Below are positions 54,696 to 63,880 of a DNA stretch of 64,000 bases, one piece after another (position 1 is the first letter of the stretch; each line of letters opens with the position of its first letter). The notes beneath the pieces are model-generated. The model was not told the origin of the DNA. It saw only the letters and a list, made by a program, of their open reading frames with translations, and searched no databases. A program made the position numbers and the translations under genes. The stretch comes from Marinobacter sp. SS21. GTDB taxonomy: Bacteria > Pseudomonadota > Gammaproteobacteria > Pseudomonadales > Oleiphilaceae. The stretch spans positions 420,773-484,772 of the forward strand of contig NZ_JAQNDA010000002.1 of the NCBI RefSeq assembly GCF_028369065.1. Reading direction: 5' to 3'.

Positions 54696-56735
54696 ATGAC
54701 CTCAAAACACTCGACCCTGGTTAGTGGGGCGGTAGCGTGCCTGAAGCTGGCTGTTGCCGGCAGCGCGCTTTCCTTCCCGGCAATGGCACAAAACGTAGAT
54801 CACGACTTGGCCTTTCCCGGCTACAGCGGCTTTCTTAATGTGCCATCGGCCACGGCGCTGGCGCATGGGCAAGCAGATATACAGTTCTCTGATCAATCCT
54901 TTTATAAGGGAGGCTACGACCATATAAAAAATGTTTCGGGGACGTTTGGTGTGTTCCCTTACGTGGAAGTAGGGGGGAGGTTGGCGTGGGCTGAAACCCA
55001 CTCAAGTTGTTTTCAGGGGTGTGGAATTCGTGATCTTTCAGCAAACGTTAAGGTGCAGGCACCTTTAATTCCACATGAGTGGTTTGATTTGGCAGTTGGG
55101 ATACAGGATCTTGGGGGAGAAGTAAATTATTTTGATGCTAAGTACATTGTCGCTGGACGTCAGTTCGGTCCGGTAGAGTTTGCTCTTGGTTATGGTGACC
55201 CCGATGTGCCTAATCGCTACCTCGATGGAGCATTCGGTGCCGTCTCTTTCCGCCCCTTCCCCTGGTTGAATTTCATTGCCGAGCATGACAGCCAGGACCT
55301 CCGAGTGGGAGCGGGTGTGACCTCGCCTCGCGGCTGGTTGCCGGGCGGAACCCAGGTCAAGGCAAAAGTAGTGGCCTATAACCGCGGCGAATACGACGAT
55401 GACCGCCGCTTTGCGGCCATCGGTATCAGCATTCCATTCGGCAACGCGGGTGCTCGCCCCAGGTTGGCGCAGGAAGCGGCGAGGACCGGGCAAGAACGCG
55501 CTGTGGAGCAGCAAGAACCTGCGGACGCGTTGACGGCGAGGGAATCGGTACCGGCGTCGCATCGGAGGTCGTCCGATGTCGAGAACCCGCAAGCCAGTAG
55601 CGATGTTGCTCGCAATCTTGGCGAGGCGTTGGTCGATGCCGGGTACGAGCGGGTCCGTGTTGCCAGCGTGGGCGATACGCTGCATGTGCGCTGGGAGAAC
55701 AATCTGTACAACAGAGACGAGCGTGATTCTCTGTATGACGTGGCGAGTAGGGCCCAAAAGGCGGCTGGGATCCACGGGACAGCCCGGCTCACCCTGCTGA
55801 ATCAGGGGTTGCCTGTGGTCAACCGTACAGTATCACTGGGCCCGGACGCGAAGCCATACGCGCTGGCTGCGGAGTTCGCCCCCGGTGGCGTGTTGCCGGG
55901 AGCAGACCTGACCGTGTCGGACTGGGATTTCGAAGGCAGCTTTGGCCCAGCCTGGAAGCCCCGTCTGACCTTCCGCCCCAACATCAGTTCGACTGTGGGT
56001 ACTGAGTATGGCGTGTGGGACGCCTCCGTTGCACTGGGCACGGAACTATCCGCCTCCCTTTGGCCGGGCGCACTGGTGTCCGCAAGCTACAACACCGAGT
56101 TCTATAGCAGCGAGGATTTTGAAAAGGGCGGGGTGTTCTTCGATGGCCGCCAACGAACAGGCGTGATTGAAGCCGAGATCCAGCAATCCCTGAGGATGAT
56201 GCCCTGGATGTACACCAGTGTTCATGCCGGGCGCTACGCGTTCGATTACCGGGGCGCGCTGAATGAAACCCTGATCCTGAGCCCCAGTGGTCACCACAGC
56301 CTCGGTTTTATTGGTGGTTATTTCCAACACCGGGAGTTTGACGACATCAGTCGGCGACAGGCGCTGGCCCGATACTCTTACTTTAACCCGGGCCTGGATT
56401 TGCAGCTGGACGTCTACGGTGGCCAGTTTTTTGCTGAAGATACCGGAGTGCGGGTAGACAGCCGCTTCTGGTTCGGCGACTACGCAGTGACCCTGCAATA
56501 CAAGAACACCGATGCAGAATTTGTGAGTCTGGGCTGGGTGATTCCGCTTACACCTGTTAAAGACCATCAATTCAGGTACTTGCAGTTGCGCGGCGATGCG
56601 GACTGGTCGTACAGTGTGCAAACCCGAATCAACGACGATCTTAACTACACCGCGTTTGGTGGCGCTGGCATTGTGCAATCGGCCAACCCGCTGCGCGAGG
56701 TGTATTTAAACCGGGGTAGGTTCAGTAACCAATAG
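54696..56735 (+). CDS. YjbH-like outer-membrane protein (GfcD/YjbH family)
   Basis: This is a 679-residue protein of the YjbH/GfcD family found in capsule and exopolysaccharide loci. A signal peptide ends near AMA before QNVDHDLAFP, and PGYSGFLNVPSATALAHGQADIQ is the family start. Two beta-rich halves follow with barrel-type strands. There is no Shine-Dalgarno before the ATG, and codons 11-15 contain the ops element. Cys15 in GAVAC is not a good lipobox, unlike the E. coli YjbH lipoprotein. It is predicted to act in polysaccharide export or secretion at the outer membrane. Confidence 0.85.
   Translation: MTSKHSTLVSGAVACLKLAVAGSALSFPAMAQNVDHDLAFPGYSGFLNVPSATALAHGQADIQFSDQSFYKGGYDHIKNVSGTFGVFPYVEVGGRLAWAETHSSCFQGCGIRDLSANVKVQAPLIPHEWFDLAVGIQDLGGEVNYFDAKYIVAGRQFGPVEFALGYGDPDVPNRYLDGAFGAVSFRPFPWLNFIAEHDSQDLRVGAGVTSPRGWLPGGTQVKAKVVAYNRGEYDDDRRFAAIGISIPFGNAGARPRLAQEAARTGQERAVEQQEPADALTARESVPASHRRSSDVENPQASSDVARNLGEALVDAGYERVRVASVGDTLHVRWENNLYNRDERDSLYDVASRAQKAAGIHGTARLTLLNQGLPVVNRTVSLGPDAKPYALAAEFAPGGVLPGADLTVSDWDFEGSFGPAWKPRLTFRPNISSTVGTEYGVWDASVALGTELSASLWPGALVSASYNTEFYSSEDFEKGGVFFDGRQRTGVIEAEIQQSLRMMPWMYTSVHAGRYAFDYRGALNETLILSPSGHHSLGFIGGYFQHREFDDISRRQALARYSYFNPGLDLQLDVYGGQFFAEDTGVRVDSRFWFGDYAVTLQYKNTDAEFVSLGWVIPLTPVKDHQFRYLQLRGDADWSYSVQTRINDDLNYTAFGGAGIVQSANPLREVYLNRGRFSNQ
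54728..54739 (+). promoter_or_regulatory. ops element (RfaH recruitment site), inside the yjbH-like signal peptide
   Basis: GGCGGTAGCGTG is an exact match to the E. coli ops element, and the bases on both sides (GG before, CCTGAAG after) resemble JUMPstart sequences. It lies on the coding strand 32 bp downstream of the predicted ATG, and 284 bp after the rfaH stop. In known systems ops makes polymerase pause and exposes the non-template strand to RfaH. Confidence 0.88.
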
Positions 56736-56892
56736 CCCGTTTCAGGTTGTTGAGTCTGTTGTGTTTTTTAATTGTTCGAATATAGTGGCCAGAGCCAGCG
56801 GCGAATACAGTTAACCTGGAAAAGTTGGCCGATCTCCACGTAGTTAGCACTCAGTTGCTAGGTCGTTGCCACGTAGCTACTAAGTAGCTACC

Positions 56893-56920
56893 AAGCAGCT
56901 AACAACAAGCAGCTAACAAC
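56893..56920 (+). repeat. Two tandem copies of a 14-bp repeat
   Basis: AAGCAGCTAACAAC is repeated twice in tandem, with related AAGTAGCTACC just upstream, in the 272-bp gap between the yjbH-like gene and paralogue B of the lipoprotein. No regulatory meaning is evident. Confidence 0.6.
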
Positions 56921-57007
56921 TAGTTACGCAGTACCCACGCTAAGGCAGTACCCGTAGGCCATCTGGCCAGAGAATGGAAGTGAGTTCATCAGGAGCGAGA
57001 GAAAACC

Positions 57008-57946
57008 ATGAAGCAATACCCAAAAGGAAGCATCAAGCACAAACTGGCTGCCATCGCCGTTGTTTCTATGGCCGCGGCATTGACTGGCTGCAACAACGGT
57101 AGTTCCGGCTCGTCTTCATCGGAAGGCAGCGCGGAAGGCGTTGTTTACGACGGCTATTTGGTTGGCGCCCGGGTGTGTGTAGACCGCAACTTGAACAAAG
57201 CCTGCGACGAGGGTGAGCCCTCTGCGATCACCGGTGAAGGCGGCGAATTCGAGATTGATGGCCTGTCCAACGCTGACAGCCAGTACCCGCTGGTGATGGA
57301 ATCCACGGCGTCTACCATCGACGAAGACACCTTCCAGGCTGTAGGCGCAGGCCTGACCTTCCTGGCACCGGCTGGCAGCAAGGCGGTGAGCGGATTCTCC
57401 ACCATCATCCAGTCCAAGATCGAAGAGGCGCTGGCGGCAGGGTCCACTGCCTCACTGGACGAGCTCAAAGAGCAGGCGGCGGCTGAGCTGGCCGATGAGC
57501 TGGGCGTTGGTAACATCGACCTGACAGACTACGATCCGATCGCAGCCAAGAACTTCGCCCTGGCGGACGACGCCACCCGGGAAACCGCGGCCAAGTTGCA
57601 CCTGGTGAACCAGGTGATCAGCCAGCAGATCATCACCCTGAAGCCCCAGGCTGAGGCCAATGCCTACGGTAATACCAAGGCCGCATTCGGTGCCCTGGTC
57701 AAGAAGCTGGACGTTGCCGGCGTGAAGGCGGCCGTTGATAGCGACACCGCTACCCTGGCGCTTGCGGAAATTGTTAAAGCGACCAAAGAGTACATCGTGA
57801 CAGCTCCGACCCCGGAAGTTCCGTCAGCACAGGACATTCTGGATCAGGCCGGCATCGACGATCTCGTGGATGATCTGATCGACGATCTGATCGACGACGA
57901 CGCCACCGGCGCTACCGGCGCAACGGGTGGTACTGGCACGGCGTAA
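57008..57946 (+). CDS. Small lipoprotein of unknown function, paralogue B
   Basis: This is a 312-residue lipoprotein (lipobox AALTGC, then NNGSSGSSSSEG). It shares with the protein at 52140 the module GVVYDGYLVGARVCVDRNLN ending in CDEGEP, the GEFEIDGL strand, the SKAVSGFSTIIQSKIEEALA helix and LADELGVGNIDLTDYDPIAA. It differs in an Asp-rich C-terminus (DDLVDDLIDDLIDDD), again ending in a Gly/Ala/Thr tail. AGGAGCG lies upstream of the ATG. Position within the polysaccharide locus suggests an accessory envelope role; no family name is known to me. Confidence 0.82.
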   Translation: MKQYPKGSIKHKLAAIAVVSMAAALTGCNNGSSGSSSSEGSAEGVVYDGYLVGARVCVDRNLNKACDEGEPSAITGEGGEFEIDGLSNADSQYPLVMESTASTIDEDTFQAVGAGLTFLAPAGSKAVSGFSTIIQSKIEEALAAGSTASLDELKEQAAAELADELGVGNIDLTDYDPIAAKNFALADDATRETAAKLHLVNQVISQQIITLKPQAEANAYGNTKAAFGALVKKLDVAGVKAAVDSDTATLALAEIVKATKEYIVTAPTPEVPSAQDILDQAGIDDLVDDLIDDLIDDDATGATGATGGTGTA

Positions 57947-58429
57947 AGGCCAGTCACTGGGGGCAGTGGCATCACCGAATCCGGCGTAAGGCCGATTTGG
58001 TCCGCTGCTGCCCCAGTTCCATGTTGGGCTTTCGCTTTTTCGATAGCCAACCCATTCTAGAATCCCGTCTACCCCAACCTTTGGCTTAAGGCCTTGCCAA
58101 GCGCTCCCTAATGGCGTTTCCGGCACGGGCTCCATGACACCTTCGTCAACTCTTGTATTTATAACGAGATTGGCAGGATCACTTGAATTGCACTAATTGG
58201 GTATGTATTGCCCTCGCCTGATAGTCATGGCCGTTGTGTCGGCCCGGCTCAGGCAGGGGGATGTTCTGACTTGCGTTACGCAGCCGGGCGCCGAGTGGCC
58301 AGATTTGTGTTCTGGCCCAGCTGTCTTTGCACCCGATCGTTTGCACTCGCGCTTACCCGGAATAGGGAATAGCCATCCGCTCCCGGTGGTGAGGCCCTGT
58401 CTTTCTGAACGACAGAAGATTGATGTGAC
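57947..58429. other. Long spacer before the sugar-phosphate transferase gene
   Basis: This is a 483-bp gap. It contains a long inverted repeat (CTGGGGGCAG at 57957-57966 and CTGCCCCAG at 58008-58016) without a T-tract. No gene or clear promoter was found. It could be an untranslated leader within an RfaH-dependent operon. Confidence 0.45.
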
Positions 58430-59902
58430 ATGAACGATATTGCGCGTACTGGCATCCCGCTTAAGGCAGCTGAGCGGGTTTCGCTGTCGAGACCGACGAA
58501 CGAATTACCTCTAGCTATCCCAGGCAGTGGCCCAGCCAGACTGGTGTTCTGGTTGCAGTGGATCCTGGCGAATTCGCTGCAAGTGCTGGTGCTGGTCAGT
58601 TTGGCGGTTCAGCAGGTGGGTTACCTGCCCCCCCAGTACCGGATGATGATCGTGGCGACACTGCTGATTTCGATCCCGCTGTGTACACTGTTTCGGGTCT
58701 ATAGCACTCAGAATGGCTACTTGGCGGGCCTGGGGCGCATCCTATTGGCGTGGCTCTCCCTGGTCTCAATGCTGATCTTTGTCGCGTTCATTACTAAAAC
58801 CAGCGACCAGTTCTCCCGCCAATTGGTGGTGCAGTGGATGATGCTCGCCGGTGGCCTGCAAGTAGCAGCGTTTGTGCCGCTGCATTACCTGTTCAAACGA
58901 TTGGACCGGGAACTCCGGTCAGCCAGGAGTTCGTTGATCATAGGCGCAGGCGAGCTGGCATTCGATCTGGCCATCAAGGTGCGCTACGAGCGTCGGGAAC
59001 AAATGCTGGGGATGGTGGCGCTGGATGACGAGCCTGATTTTGAAGTTGAGGTAACCCAGCCCTATTTCCCGGTGATAGGGCGTGTGAGCCAGCTTCGGTC
59101 CGTACTGGCGGAGAATGACGTCAGCAGGGTCTACATCGCCCTTCCCGCCAAGGAAACCGAACAAATTGAAGGGCTGTACGTTGATCTTCTGGACGCCAAC
59201 GTGGATGTGGTGTGGATTCCAGACTTCGCCAACCTGAAGCTGCTGAACCACAGCATTCAGGATCTGGGTGGCATGCCCGCCATCCACCTGAATGAAAGCC
59301 CACTGACCTCATACCCGGGCGGGGCTTTCCTCAAGTCGTTAATGGATCGTAGCTTGGCGTTGCTGGGTATCGCTGTATTGGGCCCGTTACTGCTTGCAGT
59401 GGCCATTGCGGTGAAATGGTCATCGCCGGGGCCGGTTCTGTTTCGGCAGCAACGTCATGGCTGGAACGGGAACATCATCGAGGTGCTAAAGTTCCGGTCT
59501 ATGCGAATGCACGATGACAGTGAGGTTAAGCAGGCCACCAAAGAAGACCCCAGGGTTACCTCGGTGGGCCGGTTCATCCGTCGCACGTCCATCGACGAGT
59601 TACCGCAACTGTTCAACGTCTTGAAGGGAGACATGTCGCTGGTAGGGCCCCGCCCTCATGCAGTGGCCCATAACAACTATTATTCAGACAAAATCATTGC
59701 CTATATGGCCCGACACAGAGTGAAGCCTGGCATTACCGGCCTCGCCCAGATCAGCGGGTATCGGGGCGAGACCGAAACCATCGATAAGATGGCAAAGCGG
59801 GTTGAACTGGATCTGGACTACATCAGCCATTGGAGCCTCAGGCTGGACCTCAAAATTCTGCTGAAAACACCCATCTCCTTATTCTCAAAGAACATATACT
59901 GA
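58430..59902 (+). CDS. Undecaprenyl-phosphate sugar phosphotransferase (WcaJ/WbaP-like, initiating enzyme)
   Basis: This is a 490-residue polyprenyl sugar-phosphotransferase. Four N-terminal membrane helices (about 35-150) precede a Rossmann-like domain (SSLIIGAGELAFDLAIKV), then a membrane hairpin at about 305 and the catalytic domain with SPGPVLFRQQRHGWNG, KFRSMRMH, RRTSIDELPQLFNVLKGDMS and VGPRPHA. It transfers sugar-1-phosphate (often glucose or galactose) to undecaprenyl phosphate, starting each repeat unit. It precedes wza-wzb-wzc and could also start the A/T-rich island's glycan. Specificity is not readable. Confidence 0.93.
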   Translation: MNDIARTGIPLKAAERVSLSRPTNELPLAIPGSGPARLVFWLQWILANSLQVLVLVSLAVQQVGYLPPQYRMMIVATLLISIPLCTLFRVYSTQNGYLAGLGRILLAWLSLVSMLIFVAFITKTSDQFSRQLVVQWMMLAGGLQVAAFVPLHYLFKRLDRELRSARSSLIIGAGELAFDLAIKVRYERREQMLGMVALDDEPDFEVEVTQPYFPVIGRVSQLRSVLAENDVSRVYIALPAKETEQIEGLYVDLLDANVDVVWIPDFANLKLLNHSIQDLGGMPAIHLNESPLTSYPGGAFLKSLMDRSLALLGIAVLGPLLLAVAIAVKWSSPGPVLFRQQRHGWNGNIIEVLKFRSMRMHDDSEVKQATKEDPRVTSVGRFIRRTSIDELPQLFNVLKGDMSLVGPRPHAVAHNNYYSDKIIAYMARHRVKPGITGLAQISGYRGETETIDKMAKRVELDLDYISHWSLRLDLKILLKTPISLFSKNIY

Positions 59903-60053
59903 TCAGTGGCTTAGCCAATCAAGCCGCCCAATCAAACCGCATAGGTGAGCGGTTTCAAATTTAAACCTGACGATGTTTGCAGACGGCCGTGCATTTGCGC
60001 ATTATAGGCCCCTTCCTGGACCAAAGACTTTACCACTTGGACGTTCGATACCC

Positions 60054-61181
60054 ATGAACCGGCTCATTGCTGCCCTGTTGCTGACCTTTTTTGTCAGCGG
60101 TTGTACTGTTTTCCCCGGTGGCCATATCCCATCGGCTGGCTCCTCCTGGTTTAGTGACGCGGAGTATGAACCCGTTGATGTCGAGGATCTGGTCGAGATC
60201 TACCCGGTGACCCCCCAAGTGCTGGCGGAGCTGCTGTCTCAGCCGGAGGTCTCGCCGTCGCTGAATGGAAAGTTGGAGCAAGCGCTTGCCGAGTACGATT
60301 ACGTCGTCAATCGCGGCGACATTCTCAACATCACTGTATGGGACCACCCGGAGCTGACCATTCCCCAAGGCTCGGACCGCAGCCCCTCCGAAGCCGGCAA
60401 CTGGGTGCACAGCGACGGCAGTATCTTTTATCCCTATGTGGGCAAGGTAGAAGTTGCCGGCCTCAAGGTCACCGAAATCCGTGACATTCTCAGGGAACGG
60501 CTGGCGGAATACATTCAGGACCCTCAGGTGGATGTAACCGTGGCAGCTTTCCGCTCCAAACGTGTCTACGTAACCGGAGAGGTGAAGCAGCCTGGTACCC
60601 AGCCCATTACCAATGTGCCGCTCACGCTCATTGAGGCGGTGAGTCGGGCTGGGGGGCTGACAGAGTTGGCGGACTGGACCGACGTTACCCTTACTCGAAA
60701 CGAGCAAACCCGTAGCTTCTCATTGCGGGAACTCTATCAGAACGGCAATACCCAGCAGAATATCCTTCTGCTACCCGATGATATTGTCCACGTGGCACGT
60801 AACGATGCGGCCAAGGTATTCATCCTTGGCGAGGTGGAAAAACCCCAGACCCTCAGCTTTGGGCGTAGCGATATAACCCTCGCCGAAGCCCTGGCGGAGT
60901 CCGGTGGCTTTGTGGAAGCAACGGCCAATGCCAGTGGTGTTTTCGTCCTGCGCAAGGCCCCCGAGGGTACCGACAAAATTGCAAACGTTTACCAGCTGGA
61001 CGCGGGCAACGCTACCGCTCTGGTACTGGCGGACCAGTTCAAGTTGAAGCCCCGGGACATCGTTTACGTAACGGCAGCGCCCATTGCCCGCTGGAACCGG
61101 TTGATCAGCCAACTGCTGCCAACGGCCCAGGCCATTTACTTCTTCGCACGAGCTGAAGACGAACTCAGCAATTCCAATTAA
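60054..61181 (+). CDS. wza: Polysaccharide export outer-membrane lipoprotein Wza
   Basis: This is a 375-residue lipoprotein (start MNRLIAALLLTFFVSGC, lipidated Cys at about residue 18). The polysaccharide export sequence (YVVNRGDILNITVWDHPEL) and the SLBB domains (KRVYVTGEVKQPGTQPI; AKVFILGEVEKPQTL) are in the Wza order, ending in an aromatic-rich amphipathic helix (WNRLISQLLPTAQAIYFFA) that forms the outer-membrane pore. A longer upstream frame was not used because it would lack a signal peptide. It lies 4 bp before wzb. Confidence 0.95.
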   Translation: MNRLIAALLLTFFVSGCTVFPGGHIPSAGSSWFSDAEYEPVDVEDLVEIYPVTPQVLAELLSQPEVSPSLNGKLEQALAEYDYVVNRGDILNITVWDHPELTIPQGSDRSPSEAGNWVHSDGSIFYPYVGKVEVAGLKVTEIRDILRERLAEYIQDPQVDVTVAAFRSKRVYVTGEVKQPGTQPITNVPLTLIEAVSRAGGLTELADWTDVTLTRNEQTRSFSLRELYQNGNTQQNILLLPDDIVHVARNDAAKVFILGEVEKPQTLSFGRSDITLAEALAESGGFVEATANASGVFVLRKAPEGTDKIANVYQLDAGNATALVLADQFKLKPRDIVYVTAAPIARWNRLISQLLPTAQAIYFFARAEDELSNSN

Positions 61182-61185
61182 GCCT

Positions 61186-61629
61186 ATGTTCAATAACATA
61201 CTCGTTGTTTGTGTGGGCAATATCTGCCGCAGCCCCATGGCGGAATACCTGCTGAAGGAAAAGCTGGGCAACCCGACCGGCCGCCGCATCGAGTCCGCCG
61301 GCATCGGTGCCCTGGTGGACAAGCCTGCGGATGACACCGCCCAGGCCGTGCTGCGGGACAATGGCGTGGATGCCTCCACCCACCGGGCCCGACAGGTGAC
61401 CCGGGACATGCTGGCCGAGGCGGACCTGATCCTGGCCATGGAAGACAGGCATCTCAAGCACCTGTACGAGATGGCCCCCCAAACCCGTGGCAAGGCCTTT
61501 TTGCTGGGCAAATGGCTGGACGGCCAGCCTATACCGGACCCGTACCGCCAGCAACGCCCCGCCTTCGAGCACGTTTATCAACTGATTGACCAGGCCACCG
61601 ACGCCTGGCTTCGATACCTGGATAAGTAG
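61186..61629 (+). CDS. wzb: Low-molecular-weight protein-tyrosine phosphatase Wzb
   Basis: This is a 147-residue LMW-PTP. The P-loop VCVGNICRSPMAEYLL contains the nucleophile Cys and Arg of CX5R, and the general acid Asp lies in PIPDPYRQ. Wzb dephosphorylates the tyrosine-rich tail of Wzc, a cycle needed for capsule polymerisation and length control. It lies 4 bp after wza and 7 bp before wzc. Confidence 0.96.
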   Translation: MFNNILVVCVGNICRSPMAEYLLKEKLGNPTGRRIESAGIGALVDKPADDTAQAVLRDNGVDASTHRARQVTRDMLAEADLILAMEDRHLKHLYEMAPQTRGKAFLLGKWLDGQPIPDPYRQQRPAFEHVYQLIDQATDAWLRYLDK

Positions 61630-61636
61630 TAGATCT

Positions 61637-63868
61637 ATGAGCGACACCAACAACTCCACCCAGCACCACGCCGATGATGAAATTGATCTGTTGGCCTTGT
61701 TTGGCACGCTCTGGGATCACAAGTGGCTGATTGCCACAGTCACCTTTGTTTTCACCGTGATCGGCGTGGCCTACGCCCTGTTGGCCCCGCCGGTGTATCG
61801 CGCAACCTCCCTGATTCAGGTGGAGGATGAAACCGGCTCGCTCCCTGGTATGGAGGACCTCTCGGGCCTTCTGGGGTCCACCTCCACGGCCACCACCGAA
61901 ATCCAACTGATCAAGAGCCGTACGGTGCTTGGCAAGGTGGTAGACGACCTGAACCTGGACATCGTGGTTGAGCCCAATTACTTCCCTATCATCGGCAAGG
62001 CCATTGCCCGGCGTTTTGTGGGATCCAGCGGAGAAGTGGCAGATCCACTATGGGGAGAAAATTTCGCCTGGGGCGGCGAGAAGCTGTCTGTTTCCCGTAT
62101 GTCCGTCCCGCCGGTGGAGTTTGGCAAGCCGCTCAGTCTGATGACCACAGACACAGGGTGGGTGCTGTACAACTCGGAAGACCAACTCGTACTGGAGGGT
62201 ATTGTTGGCCAACCGGAACAATCCGGTGACTACGCACTGATGGTAAAGGAACTACAGGCAAGGCCCGGCACCGAGTTTGAAGTCACCAAACGCCGCCATT
62301 ACAGCGCCATTGCAGAGCTTCAGGAAAAGATCGCCGCCAGCGAGCAGGGTAAAGACTCCGGCATTATTTCCATGGGTTTTGAGCATGAAGACTACAGGCT
62401 TGCCGAAACGGTGCTCAATGAGGTGGGCAACAACTACGTTCGCCAGAACGTGGAGCGCAACAGCGCAGAAGCCGCTAAGTCCCTGGAGTTCCTCCGTAAT
62501 AAGCTGCCGGAGGTGAAGCGGGACCTGGAAGTGGCGGAGGAGAAACTCAATGCCTTCCAAATTACGGCGGAAACTATCGACATTACCGCAGAAGGCGAGG
62601 CAATCCTTGAACAAGTGGTGGAGTTGGAAAAACGGATCTCCGAGCTTGAAATACAGCGTGCGGAAATAGAGCAACGGTTCCAGCCCACACATCCGCGCTA
62701 TAAGGCATGGGCTTCCCAGATGGAGGAACTCAAGCAGCGCCGCAGTGACCTGGATGAGCGGATTGGCGGGTTGCCGCAGACCCAGCAGGAGCTGGTTCGT
62801 CTGCGTAGGGACGTAGAAGTAGGGAATGAAATCTACCTCCAGATGTTGGCCAATATCCAGCAGTTGGACATCGTGCGAGCGGGAACCGTAGGCAACGTGC
62901 GCGTGGTGGATGAGGCTGCTGTGGATGTGGAGCAGCCCGTCAAACCGAAGAAAGCCTTGATTGCGGCCGTCGCTATTCTGCTAGGTGGATTTATTGGGGT
63001 GGCCATTGTTTTGGTTCGCTCCGCCCTTAATCGTGGGGTTGAAAATGCCGATGACATTGAAAGTATCGGCCTGCCTGTATACGCAGGTATTCCGCTCTCG
63101 GAAAGTCAGGAAGCGCTGGGGCGCAAAGCAAGTAAGCGCGTTTCGCGTAAAACACAGCAGGACTCTAAACTCCTTGCCCTTAAAAATCCCGCTGACTTGG
63201 CGATAGAAGCGCTTCGAAGTCTGAGGACCAGCCTTCACTTTGCCTTGATGGATGCGCCCAATAATATCCTGATGATCTGCGGGCCGAGCCCCGGCGTCGG
63301 TAAAACCTTTGTATCGACGAACCTGGCAGCCGTTATGGCTCAGGCGGACCAGAGAGTACTACTGATAGATGCCGATATGCGCAAAGGCTTTTCCCACGAA
63401 ACCTTTAACGTGAATAACGATAAGGGGCTTTCAGAGTTACTTTCTGGCCAGGCAACCCTGGAAGAGGTCGTTCACCACACCGAAGCGGATAACTTAACCT
63501 TCATTCCCCGAGGTATGGTGCCACCTAATCCTTCGGAACTGCTGATGGGAAAGCGGTTTGAGGATTACCTGCAGGAATTGGCACCAAAATACGATCTTGT
63601 CATTGTTGATACCCCACCCATTTTGGCCGTGACAGATCCAGCGATAGTTGGTAAACATGCGGGAACTACAATGTTGGTGACACGCTTTGGACTCAACCCA
63701 TTGAAGGAAATCGAGTTAACCCAGCGTCGGTTTGAGCAAAATGGCATCGATGTGAAAGGTGTGATTTTTAATGCAGTTGAGAAAAGAGCCTCCATTCAGT
63801 CTTACAATGGCTACGGTTATTATAACTACGAATATGCGCCATCAGGTGCCCGATCTGCTAATACTTGA
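61637..63868 (+). CDS. wzc: Polysaccharide co-polymerase and tyrosine autokinase Wzc
   Basis: This is a 743-residue PCP-2a protein. A Wzz domain with membrane helices at about 32-52 and 447-467 flanks a long periplasmic coiled coil. The BY-kinase domain carries Walker A GPSPGVGKT, Walker A' VLLIDADMRKG and Walker B VIVDTPP, and ends in a Tyr cluster (SYNGYGYYNYEY). The start MSDTNNST was preferred over an upstream Met within wzb. With Wza and Wzb it exports a Wzy-dependent polysaccharide. Wzx and Wzy are not seen next to it. An IS5-type element lies 12 bp after its stop. Confidence 0.95.
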   Translation: MSDTNNSTQHHADDEIDLLALFGTLWDHKWLIATVTFVFTVIGVAYALLAPPVYRATSLIQVEDETGSLPGMEDLSGLLGSTSTATTEIQLIKSRTVLGKVVDDLNLDIVVEPNYFPIIGKAIARRFVGSSGEVADPLWGENFAWGGEKLSVSRMSVPPVEFGKPLSLMTTDTGWVLYNSEDQLVLEGIVGQPEQSGDYALMVKELQARPGTEFEVTKRRHYSAIAELQEKIAASEQGKDSGIISMGFEHEDYRLAETVLNEVGNNYVRQNVERNSAEAAKSLEFLRNKLPEVKRDLEVAEEKLNAFQITAETIDITAEGEAILEQVVELEKRISELEIQRAEIEQRFQPTHPRYKAWASQMEELKQRRSDLDERIGGLPQTQQELVRLRRDVEVGNEIYLQMLANIQQLDIVRAGTVGNVRVVDEAAVDVEQPVKPKKALIAAVAILLGGFIGVAIVLVRSALNRGVENADDIESIGLPVYAGIPLSESQEALGRKASKRVSRKTQQDSKLLALKNPADLAIEALRSLRTSLHFALMDAPNNILMICGPSPGVGKTFVSTNLAAVMAQADQRVLLIDADMRKGFSHETFNVNNDKGLSELLSGQATLEEVVHHTEADNLTFIPRGMVPPNPSELLMGKRFEDYLQELAPKYDLVIVDTPPILAVTDPAIVGKHAGTTMLVTRFGLNPLKEIELTQRRFEQNGIDVKGVIFNAVEKRASIQSYNGYGYYNYEYAPSGARSANT

Positions 63869-63880
63869 AAATATTAATAA

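Noticed and set aside
57957..58016. Inverted repeat after lipoprotein B considered as a terminator
   Set aside because: The loop is about 40 bases long and no T-run follows, and a terminator here would oppose the expected RfaH-dependent readthrough into wza-wzc.
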